NCBI GenBank assembly: GCA_946886805.1
Contig: CAMPJM010000267.1
Coordinates: 1 to 5,971, forward strand
Source of the DNA: an uncultured Flammeovirgaceae bacterium
Lineage (GTDB): Bacteria; Bacteroidota; Bacteroidia; Cytophagales; Cyclobacteriaceae
Length of the DNA: 5,971 nt
Direction of reading: 5' to 3'
A program made the translations under genes and the position numbers. Positions 1-4,877 of this stretch are shown one piece after another; the first letter of the stretch is position 1, and every line of letters starts with the position of its first letter. Under the pieces are notes generated by a model. The model was not told the origin of the DNA and ran no database searches. It was given only the letters and a program-made list of their open reading frames with translations.

Positions 1-2196
1 ATCAGGAATACTCACCACGTACATATCATCACTGGCTGTAGAGAAATCAAGTGCATTGTCAAACTTACCCGGCACTCGTATTCCCTGATTATCATCATCA
101 AGCCCTAATATTCCGTGATTTGCATAGGCCGAGCTGTCTGTTATCTGATTGCCATCCTCTGCGGTTTCGTTAAAACTCCAATGGCCGATATTCCCTGGCT
201 CGTAAGATTGCTGAGTAGTGAAAGCCCATACATTACCGCTTGTAGTTCCTTTTTCATTGATGGCATCCACCCTCCAGAAATACTGAGTATTCTCCGTTAA
301 CGACGTCACCAAAGATGTGGTAGTTGTAAGTTCTTCCTTCAATTCCAGTGCGTTTTCATCAGTTCCGAAATACACCTTATAGCTTACGGCATTTTCGCTC
401 CCCGTCCAGCTCAGGTTAAGGTTGGTCACTGCTGCATAGGCCGACTGGTGTGCAGGTGAAGGATTGGAAGGTACCTCTGGTGCCGTAGGAATTGGAGGTG
501 TTTGTACAGACTCACTCGTGCTGTAGGCAGATTCATCTGTTGCATTGATTGCTTTTATACGATAGGTATAGGTGGTATTGGGCACCAGATCCGTAGCATC
601 CGTATAGGTGACAACATCCGCTGCCACTTCTGCTATTTCCACGAAATTTACCCCATCTTCAGCACGTTCTATGATAAAATTAGTTTCATTGTCTGAGTTA
701 TCTTCCCAGGTGATTACTACTTCACTTCCCGGAGGTACTTCCGTAGAGGTAGCAGTAAAAGCAATCGCAGAAGGCGGCTTCATAAATGCAGGAGCCTCCG
801 TATTCATCAAAGTGTTTACATACACTTCAATATTTAAATAAGCCGGGTCCGTCGCACTGCTTGCCACGGCATCAGCTGCATTGTTTTTATCCAGACCGTT
901 AGTGTCTTCCCAGGCGTCGGGCATACCATCTTCATCGGTATCTAAGGGCGCCGGCGCATTGAAAACATCGCCCACACCACCATTCGAAAATGGCAGATCC
1001 GATTCTCTGTACACATACATGCCCTCAGTTCCTCTTGAGTTTACTTCATCAATCAAGAGACCGTCTACCTGATCCAGGCGTGGGTAATTTGCACCCACAT
1101 TGGCTATCACATGCTCATAGGCTTCAGCGGCAGAAAGTGTGGGCGTTGCTGCCGGATAGGCGAACGGCTCGGTTTTGAAGCCGGCACCCACTATACCCGG
1201 ATATCCTGTTTCGTCGAAAGGAATCAGCGTACCGTTCAGCGTTCCGTCCTTATTGTTATCAAAGAAATTTCCGGCGCCAAAAACATTAAAGGTCGGCGTT
1301 CCCCTGGAAAATGGTGTCGACTTATCTGGAGGAGTCAATGGACCGCCTACAAAATAATTATTGATGATGTTCACTTCAGAAACGCCTGCAGAGCCACCCA
1401 TGATGTAGCCATCACCGCTTACCGTGTGACCCATGGTGTTGCCGTAGTTACCGTAATTATATACCACGTTGTTTACAAATTCATTTACCCCTTTTACCTT
1501 GGGGTTCCTCGTTTTATTGCTGATGTATAAATTTTTGATCAAACTAACACTTCCTCCATCTGGAGTTTGTATCAGGCCGCCGGCAGAATGGTTTGAGCGG
1601 TGCAGTCCCTGCCCAATGATAGAGTTCTGGATGGTGATTCCAGAAAGGGGAGGACCTTTGCTATCCCAGTTGATGGAGAAAACCTCATCCATTCCCCAGG
1701 TAAAAGACATATGGTCAAAGATCATGTTTTCCCCATTGGATATGCCTGATGCATCCTTTCCTGAGTTGTCAGTTGCCCCCAGGCGTATTCGCAGATACCG
1801 GGCTATGGTGTTACTGGAACCGGAAAAAGTGACCCTTTTATTAAAAAGTACAACGCCATCACCCGGCGCAGTCTGACCTGCAATGGTGGTGTTGGCTGCT
1901 ACGTTCACATCAGAATGGAGGTGAATGATGCCGCCAACCGAAAATACTACAAATCGGCCCGACTGGCTTACCGCATCTCTGAACGAACCAGGTCCGGAAT
2001 CATTCAGGTTGCTGACGATATATACTTCAGGAGCGGCCACACCTCTGGCTCCTTCGGCGTGCCTTCCGAAACCTTCGGCCTCAGGAAAAGCCAGCGTTTG
2101 CGCATCAACTTCTTGACGAGAAAAAAGGCAGATCGCGCAAACGATTGCGCTTATGCGGAAAATGTAATGGTAGAAAATGGTAAAAATGTTTTGCAT
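1..2196 (-). CDS. Secreted pectate lyase-like polysaccharide lyase (PL1-type) with FN3 and LamG-like modules, 3' end outside window
   Basis: Probable extracellular enzyme that cleaves pectate by beta-elimination; 732 codons are visible, without interruption. Residues 1-33 form a signal peptide (hydrophobic core ISAIVCAICLF, likely cleavage near VDAQ). The mature protein opens with FPEAEGFGRHAEGARG, typical of Bacteroidota PL1-like pectate lyases. A right-handed beta-helix follows to about residue 400, with FDHMSFTWGMDE at 160-171 (probable calcium-binding acidic residues) and TRNPKVKG at 229-236, whose Arg230 fits the catalytic Arg of the family RxP motif. A calcium-loop segment lies at 419-430 (DTDEDGMPDAWE). 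FN3-like domains span about 473-566 and 572-661, and a LamG/concanavalin-like domain starts at about 670 (GHWSFNE). The C-terminus is missing; a type IX secretion sorting domain would be expected there by family analogy. The ATG is chosen because the signal peptide follows it directly; no clear Shine-Dalgarno is seen. Pectin specificity is inferred. Confidence 0.9.
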   Translation of the reverse strand, partial: MQNIFTIFYHYIFRISAIVCAICLFSRQEVDAQTLAFPEAEGFGRHAEGARGVAAPEVYIVSNLNDSGPGSFRDAVSQSGRFVVFSVGGIIHLHSDVNVAANTTIAGQTAPGDGVVLFNKRVTFSGSSNTIARYLRIRLGATDNSGKDASGISNGENMIFDHMSFTWGMDEVFSINWDSKGPPLSGITIQNSIIGQGLHRSNHSAGGLIQTPDGGSVSLIKNLYISNKTRNPKVKGVNEFVNNVVYNYGNYGNTMGHTVSGDGYIMGGSAGVSEVNIINNYFVGGPLTPPDKSTPFSRGTPTFNVFGAGNFFDNNKDGTLNGTLIPFDETGYPGIVGAGFKTEPFAYPAATPTLSAAEAYEHVIANVGANYPRLDQVDGLLIDEVNSRGTEGMYVYRESDLPFSNGGVGDVFNAPAPLDTDEDGMPDAWEDTNGLDKNNAADAVASSATDPAYLNIEVYVNTLMNTEAPAFMKPPSAIAFTATSTEVPPGSEVVITWEDNSDNETNFIIERAEDGVNFVEIAEVAADVVTYTDATDLVPNTTYTYRIKAINATDESAYSTSESVQTPPIPTAPEVPSNPSPAHQSAYAAVTNLNLSWTGSENAVSYKVYFGTDENALELKEELTTTTSLVTSLTENTQYFWRVDAINEKGTTSGNVWAFTTQQSYEPGNIGHWSFNETAEDGNQITDSSAYANHGILGLDDDNQGIRVPGKFDNALDFSTASDDMYVVSIPD

Positions 2197-2355
2197 AGTA
2201 AATTTATTTAGTCTTAGACATTAAAAATGTAGCGGAATCGGTTTTAAATTGCTTTTACGCCAGACCAGCAGGGTTTTAAATCTAATCTACACCTGACTGA
2301 TCTACGGGCAAGATAAAAGAATTCAGCTTGAATGATCTGTAAAATCATGCACAAT

Positions 2356-2373
2356 TAACAGGACAAACTGTTA
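2356..2373. repeat. Inverted repeat TAACAG/CTGTTA, possible operator
   Basis: Perfect 6-bp arms, TAACAG at 2356-2361 and CTGTTA at 2368-2373, are separated by 6 bp. The site lies about 160 bp upstream of the pectate lyase start. The size and symmetry suit a dimeric regulator, but short palindromes like this also occur by chance. The regulatory role is inference only. Confidence 0.3.
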
Positions 2374-2473
2374 TTTCAAGTGTAGAATAGCTTCAAGGAA
2401 GGTTATGGAGGGAAGAAGGAAGAATGATGACAGAAAGAGATGAGCTCGTCCAAGGCAAACAATGTTGTCTACT

Positions 2474-2490
2474 AGGCTCACACTGAGCCT
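2474..2490. repeat. Perfect 7-bp stem, 3-bp loop hairpin
   Basis: AGGCTCA at 2474-2480 and TGAGCCT at 2484-2490 are exact reverse complements around CAC. The stem is strong for this region, but neither strand carries a T-run after it, so it is not a standard intrinsic terminator. It lies near the middle of the divergent intergenic region, so it could be an operator, a leader hairpin or a remnant of a repeat element. Confidence 0.4.
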
Positions 2491-2787
2491 TATCCATGCC
2501 TTTTGAAGTGGTGATGGAATGTTTTCCAATTTTTGTTATCTTTAGTACTTATAGAGAGTGAAGTGGCTTTTAAATCTGGCACGGCTAAACACTCGAACCG
2601 TTACCGCCAAATGTAAAAAGCCAGGCGACAGTACTAATAGAAAGTAAACCATGGTGGATGAATGTAAAGAAATAGAAAAATTGATGAGACATAGGAACCG
2701 TTGATCAAATAGAGCGGAGACAAGTAATGTTAGGAAACAGAACAATATTGAAAAGCGATAAGGATAAAAAACTTAAAAAATAATCAG

Positions 2788-3081
2788 ATGCCAATTTACA
2801 TGGACCGCCACGATGTTTCCGAAACAGTCACTGCAGAGAATGTAGCACAGTTGCATCAACAAGATTTAAAAATACAACACAAATTTGATTGTAGAGGATT
2901 AACCTACTGGTTTGATGAAAAAAGGAAAACTGCCTTCTGTTTAATTGAAGCACCTAACGAGAAGGCACTTTTGGAAATGCACAAGCAGGCTCATGGTCAA
3001 GTACCTCATAGAGTAATGGAAGTAGATGCCAACATAGTTGAATCGTTTTTAGGCAGAATAGAAGATCCTGAAAAAGCGTAA
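2788..3081 (+). CDS. DUF4242 (nickel-binding SCO4226-like) domain protein, N-terminal part of a split regulator
   Basis: A 97-residue product that matches the DUF4242 family throughout: opening MPIYMDRHDV, then a TAENVAQLHQQDLKIQ helix, the GLTYWFDEKRKTAFCLIEAP core at about 37-56, and the MHKQAHGQVPHRVMEV end at 64-79. Family knowledge: the Streptomyces member SCO4226 is a nickel-binding protein with a ferredoxin-like fold. Six histidines (8, 23, 31, 65, 69, 74) could supply metal ligands, but which of them bind is not shown here. The start is the ATG at 2788, where family-like sequence begins at once; the upstream sequence is A-rich without a clear Shine-Dalgarno. The frame stops at a TAA that seems to interrupt a longer protein, so this is best read as the sensor module of the AraC-type regulator downstream. 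As a free protein it would still contain a complete DUF4242 domain. Confidence 0.85.
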   Translation: MPIYMDRHDVSETVTAENVAQLHQQDLKIQHKFDCRGLTYWFDEKRKTAFCLIEAPNEKALLEMHKQAHGQVPHRVMEVDANIVESFLGRIEDPEKA

Positions 3082-3126
3082 AAAACAGCATTAAATATAA
3101 TCAATGATCCTGCCTTCCGGACTATA

Positions 3127-3897
3127 ATGGTAGTGGGAATAAAACCTTTCTCTTTAAAGGAAACCCTCAATAAAAATGTGAATTCAATTATTGCCGGGCA
3201 GCATAGAACGATTGTCGATACCATAAATTTATATAAAGGAAGCCTTGTAAAGCAAAACCCTGATCACTTTTTAGTTTCATTCGATTCTGTTACCAATGCC
3301 GTATTGTGTGCCCTTAAAATACAGGCTGAATTCGAAAAAAATTGCGGAAGCAAATACAGTTCTCTCATAAAACTGCACATTGGTTTACATGCCGGTGTAC
3401 CTGTGGACGAAAAGGAGGGTTTTTTTGGGAATACCATAAAAGCAGCACAGTCTTATTTTGAATTGGTTAAAGGAACATTGATCTTATCCTCCGAAGTTAA
3501 AGACTTGTATGAAAGTGAGAATTTAAACACTCCTCTCGAGCCTAAAACTATTGTTGCACTTAATCAGTCGGAAGAAAAATTTCTAAAGGATTTGGTGGAT
3601 TTTACAGAAAGGGAATGGAGTAACACCTCTTTAAATACAGATGATTTTAGCAGGTATCTGGGGTACAGTAAATCTAAGCTCTATAGAAAAATAGTTGCCA
3701 TGACAGGCAAATCTCCAAATAGTTATTTAAAAGAATACAGGCTCTGCCAGGCACTGAAGCTGTTGAGTAAAAAAAATATGAATATTTCTGAAGTCGCATT
3801 TGAGACAGGATTTAATAGCCCCGCTTATTTTTCAAAATGTTTTCAGGAAACCTACGGAATCCTTCCTTCCCAATACATAAAATCGCCCTGCTCTTGA
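3127..3897 (+). CDS. AraC-family transcriptional regulator with degenerate nucleotide cyclase-like domain
   Basis: A 256-residue frame in phase with the DUF4242 frame upstream. Residues 1-130 resemble a class III adenylate/guanylate cyclase domain: HRTIVDTINLYKGSLVK (26-42), DHFLVSFDSVTNAVLCALKIQ (46-66), LHIGLHAGVPV (83-93) and KGTLILSSEVKDL (115-127). The first metal-binding Asp of active cyclases (the FTDI-type motif) is replaced by VVGI, while Asp46 may match the second, so the domain is probably ligand-binding or structural rather than catalytic. Residues 149-252 form an AraC/XylS DNA-binding domain with two helix-turn-helix units (about 171-200 and 218-241); NISEVAFETGFNSPAYFSKCF is the typical second unit. 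The ATG at 3127 is the first after the stop, yet it lies inside the conserved segment NDPAFRTIMVVGI, so it is probably not the ancestral start. The likely target is the cupin promoter downstream (inference). Confidence 0.88.
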   Translation: MVVGIKPFSLKETLNKNVNSIIAGQHRTIVDTINLYKGSLVKQNPDHFLVSFDSVTNAVLCALKIQAEFEKNCGSKYSSLIKLHIGLHAGVPVDEKEGFFGNTIKAAQSYFELVKGTLILSSEVKDLYESENLNTPLEPKTIVALNQSEEKFLKDLVDFTEREWSNTSLNTDDFSRYLGYSKSKLYRKIVAMTGKSPNSYLKEYRLCQALKLLSKKNMNISEVAFETGFNSPAYFSKCFQETYGILPSQYIKSPCS

Positions 3898-3984
3898 TTT
3901 TCGCAAATTTTAGAAAGATATTATAAAACCCATAACCTGGACAAGCCAGAAGTAAAGGATTCCCCGAAGAGATGGCTTTGCCGC

Positions 3985-4026
3985 ACGCAAAGGTAAATTA
4001 AGTTAAAAAAAACGCAAAGAACGCAA
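3985..4026. repeat. Degenerate ACGCAAAG direct repeats
   Basis: ACGCAAAG occurs at 3985-3992 and 4012-4019, followed one base later by ACGCAA at 4021-4026; a looser TGCAAAG lies at 4038-4044. On the other strand this reads as CTTTGCGT units. Similar CGCAAAG-rich stretches are, as I recall, common between genes of Bacteroidota and related phyla. This copy is short and irregular, so it may be a decayed remnant. Confidence 0.45.
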
Positions 4027-4081
4027 TTTGTAAAATATGCAAAGCACATTTTGCTAATTTATACTTTCAAATTGTCTGTTA

Positions 4082-4112
4082 GCCCGAAGTCCTTTGGGCA
4101 GGTTTTGTTTTT
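4082..4112 (+). terminator. Probable intrinsic terminator after the regulator
   Basis: The stem GCCCGAA (4082-4088) pairs with TTTGGGC (4093-4099) around a 4-nt loop, with one G-U wobble. It is followed by AGG and a T-rich run TTTTGTTTTT (4103-4112). It lies about 185 bp after the AraC stop codon on the same strand. The three bases between stem and T-run weaken the case slightly. Confidence 0.5.
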
Positions 4113-4135
4113 ACCCTTTCGTTCTTTTGAAAGTC

Positions 4136-4165
4136 TTGCCAACGCCAAAGGCATGCCCATGGCAA
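4136..4165. repeat. Nested inverted repeats
   Basis: Outer arms TTGCCA (4136-4141) and TGGCAA (4160-4165) are perfect. Inside lie GCC/GGC (4144-4146 with 4150-4152) and the palindrome GGCATGCC (4150-4157). Alternative folds compete with each other. With the terminator-like hairpin upstream this makes a compact structured block of unknown role. Confidence 0.35.
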
Positions 4166-4214
4166 AATAGCACGAATATTACTGATAAGATATTAAAGCA
4201 TTCTTCTTATGAAA

Positions 4215-4235
4215 TTCAGTAATTGATGTACTGAA
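4215..4235. promoter_or_regulatory. Inverted repeat TTCAGTA/TACTGAA overlapping the first direct repeat
   Basis: Perfect 7-bp arms at 4215-4221 and 4229-4235 with a 7-bp spacer. The right arm shares its TGAA with the first 14-bp direct repeat, so the TGAA core occurs once inverted and twice direct upstream of the cupin promoter. It could be an extra or alternative regulator site; function is inferred from position only. Confidence 0.35.
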
Positions 4236-4266
4236 CTAAAATTAGTATTTGTTGAACTAAAAGTAG
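4232..4266 (+). promoter_or_regulatory. 21-bp-phased direct repeat, candidate AraC-family operator
   Basis: TGAACTAAAATTAG (4232-4245) and TGAACTAAAAGTAG (4253-4266) match at 13 of 14 positions and are offset by exactly 21 bp, two helical turns. AraC-family regulators typically bind two direct half-sites on the same helix face at about this spacing. The second repeat ends 23 bp before the -7 element, so a bound protein would sit next to RNA polymerase, as an activator does. The nearest AraC-type gene ends about 335 bp upstream and is the obvious candidate, but binding is not shown by the sequence. Confidence 0.55.
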
Positions 4267-4289
4267 ACCTGATTTTATTTATTGCTGCA

Positions 4290-4297
4290 TAACTTTG
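4290..4297 (+). promoter_or_regulatory. Bacteroidota-type -7 promoter element for the cupin-oxidase pair
   Basis: TAACTTTG matches the Bacteroidota -7 consensus TAnnTTTG fully. No good TTG is found at the usual -33 distance, which fits a promoter that needs an activator, and the phased repeats lie just upstream. Transcription would begin around 4303-4305, giving a leader of nearly 100 nt before the cupin ATG. Confidence 0.55.
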
Positions 4298-4301
4298 GTA
4301 A

Positions 4302-4352
4302 ATGATATAAGAAACTAATATCATGCCTATTGCTTAAAGGGTGCAGCAATAG
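4302..4352 (+). promoter_or_regulatory. Structured 5' leader of the cupin transcript (two candidate hairpins)
   Basis: Hairpin A: ATGATAT (4302-4308) with ATATCAT (4318-4324), 9-nt loop. Hairpin B: CTATTGC (4327-4333) with GCAATAG (4346-4352), 12-nt loop. A further ATATCAT at 4362-4368 could compete for the left arm of hairpin A, and TATTGCTGCA in the promoter (4280-4289) is an exact inverse of 4342-4351. All lie upstream of the Shine-Dalgarno. No known riboswitch class is recognised, and A+T-rich stems of this size can arise by chance. Confidence 0.35.
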
Positions 4353-4390
4353 CTCTAAGAAATATCATCCTGTTATTCACAATATTAAAT

Positions 4391-4394
4391 AGGA
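4391..4394 (+). promoter_or_regulatory. Shine-Dalgarno-like AGGA before the cupin
   Basis: AGGA sits 6 nt before the ATG at 4401. It is the only clear ribosome-binding sequence ahead of a gene in this window and supports that start. Confidence 0.5.
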
Positions 4395-4400
4395 ACAAAA

Positions 4401-4787
4401 ATGAAAATAGCAAAAGAAAATATCGAAGTGAAAATGGAAATACCCGGTGCAGTTATTCGTCAAAGAACTGAATTTGGTGATGCAACCGGGTTTGGTAAAA
4501 TTAGCGGTGAGTTTTTCAGCCTGTCTGCTGGAGTAGATACAACACCGATTATCATAGGTCTTGAAGGAAACCTGTGCCAAAGCCCGCATTGGGGTTACGT
4601 TTTGAGCGGTCAAATTACAACCACTGATTCAGAAGGAATTCAAGAAACAGTAAACACGAACGATTTGTTTTTCTGGCCGGCCGGGCATAATGTGAAGGTC
4701 ACTGAAGATGCGGAGATCATTATGTTCAGTCCGCAGCATGAGCATACAATAGTAATCAATCATATGATTGAAAAAACCAAGGGTTAA
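4401..4787 (+). CDS. Small single-domain cupin protein
   Basis: A 128-residue soluble protein without signal peptide or membrane segment. The cupin core runs from about 40 to 115: CQSPHWGYVLSG at 59-70 is a reduced motif 1 (His63 kept, the second His and the Glu of the classic HxH...E absent), and NDLFFWPAGHNVKV at 87-100 is motif 2 with PAGH at 93-96. Only two of the usual metal ligands (His63, His96) are evident, so it may be a small-molecule binder, an isomerase-like accessory or a weak metal site rather than a dioxygenase. The start at 4401 is supported by AGGA 6 nt upstream. It is followed after 90 bp by the FAD oxidase on the same strand, and no terminator is seen between them, so co-transcription is likely. 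The phased repeats and -7 element upstream suggest control by the neighbouring AraC-type regulator. The substrate is unknown. Confidence 0.85.
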   Translation: MKIAKENIEVKMEIPGAVIRQRTEFGDATGFGKISGEFFSLSAGVDTTPIIIGLEGNLCQSPHWGYVLSGQITTTDSEGIQETVNTNDLFFWPAGHNVKVTEDAEIIMFSPQHEHTIVINHMIEKTKG

Positions 4788-4877
4788 GCTTTGTAGGATT
4801 ATAGTAATTCTTACTTTTTAGTCATTAAGTGATATGATCAACCTAAAACTTTTCTGCAAAACTTAAAAATTCTCAAT

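Larger units (their letters stand above)
2197..2787. other. Divergent intergenic region, about 590 bp, no convincing gene
   Basis: The region separates the leftward pectate lyase from the rightward regulator, so promoters for both should lie here. I found no full Bacteroidota promoter (-33 TTG plus TAnnTTTG at proper spacing) close to either start. It contains two clean inverted repeats, listed separately. The segment at about 2555-2650 looks richer in G+C than its flanks and its origin is unknown. A minus-strand open frame at 2542-2745 (67 codons) is hydrophobic, lacks any domain I recognise and lies where a gene would oppose both neighbours' promoters; I do not call it. Confidence 0.6.
2788..3897 (+). 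pseudogene. DUF4242 / cyclase-like / AraC regulator, one frame split by an in-frame TAA
   Basis: The two open frames at 2788-3081 and 3127-3897 are in the same reading frame, and the 15 codons between the TAA (3079-3081) and the second ATG are all sense. Across the junction the translation reads GRIEDPEKA, stop, KTALNIINDPAFRTIMVVGI. I recall this stretch as continuous in related Bacteroidota proteins, where a sense codon (often Gln) occupies the stop position. Without the stop the product would be 369 residues: DUF4242 at about 1-80, cyclase-like at about 112-245, AraC helix-turn-helix at about 262-366. Either this is a recent nonsense mutation with both halves otherwise intact, or the stop is read through or followed by reinitiation at 3127, or it is a sequencing error. 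A single substitution such as CAA to TAA would explain it. Confidence 0.72.
3898..4400. other. Intergenic region, about 500 bp, between regulator and cupin
   Basis: No convincing gene. In order it holds degenerate ACGCAAAG repeats (3985-4026), a terminator-like hairpin (4082-4112), a further hairpin-prone stretch to 4165, phased direct repeats (4232-4266), a -7 promoter element (4290-4297) and a leader with two possible hairpins (4302-4352). A 33-codon minus-strand open frame at 4059-4160 overlaps the hairpins and is not called. Confidence 0.6.

Noticed and set aside
115..2211. Many plus-strand open frames of 60-139 codons
   Set aside because: They are antisense shadows of the pectate lyase reading frame, which has a signal peptide, family motifs and domains without interruption. 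None of the plus-strand translations shows a recognisable domain.
2224..2231. Minus-strand TACATTTT as a -7 element for the pectate lyase
   Set aside because: It matches seven of the eight TAnnTTTG positions, but no TTG lies at the -33 distance, and single A+T-rich matches are common here.
2537..2544. Plus-strand TATCTTTA as a promoter for the DUF4242/AraC gene
   Set aside because: One mismatch to TAnnTTTG, no -33 element at suitable spacing, and nearly 240 bp from the start codon.
2542..2745. Minus-strand 67-codon hydrophobic open frame
   Set aside because: No recognisable domain, no ribosome-binding sequence noticed, and an unlikely position in the divergent promoter region; kept only as a finding to check for repeats.
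3079..3081. Recoding of the stop as selenocysteine or pyrrolysine
   Set aside because: The codon is TAA, not TGA or TAG, so these recoding routes do not apply; plain readthrough or reinitiation remains possible.
3006..3224. Minus-strand 72-codon open frame
   Set aside because: It is antisense across the split regulator and has no family resemblance.
3127..3540. Active adenylate or guanylate cyclase
   Set aside because: The N-terminal metal-binding Asp motif is absent and the conserved GDG is changed to PDH, so catalysis is unlikely despite the fold resemblance.
4059..4160. Minus-strand 33-codon open frame with a lysine-rich middle
   Set aside because: It coincides with the hairpin-rich block and terminator-like stem and lacks a promoter or ribosome-binding site; more likely non-coding.
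4377..4613. Minus-strand 78-codon open frame
   Set aside because: It is antisense to the first half of the cupin, which has motifs and a Shine-Dalgarno on the plus strand.
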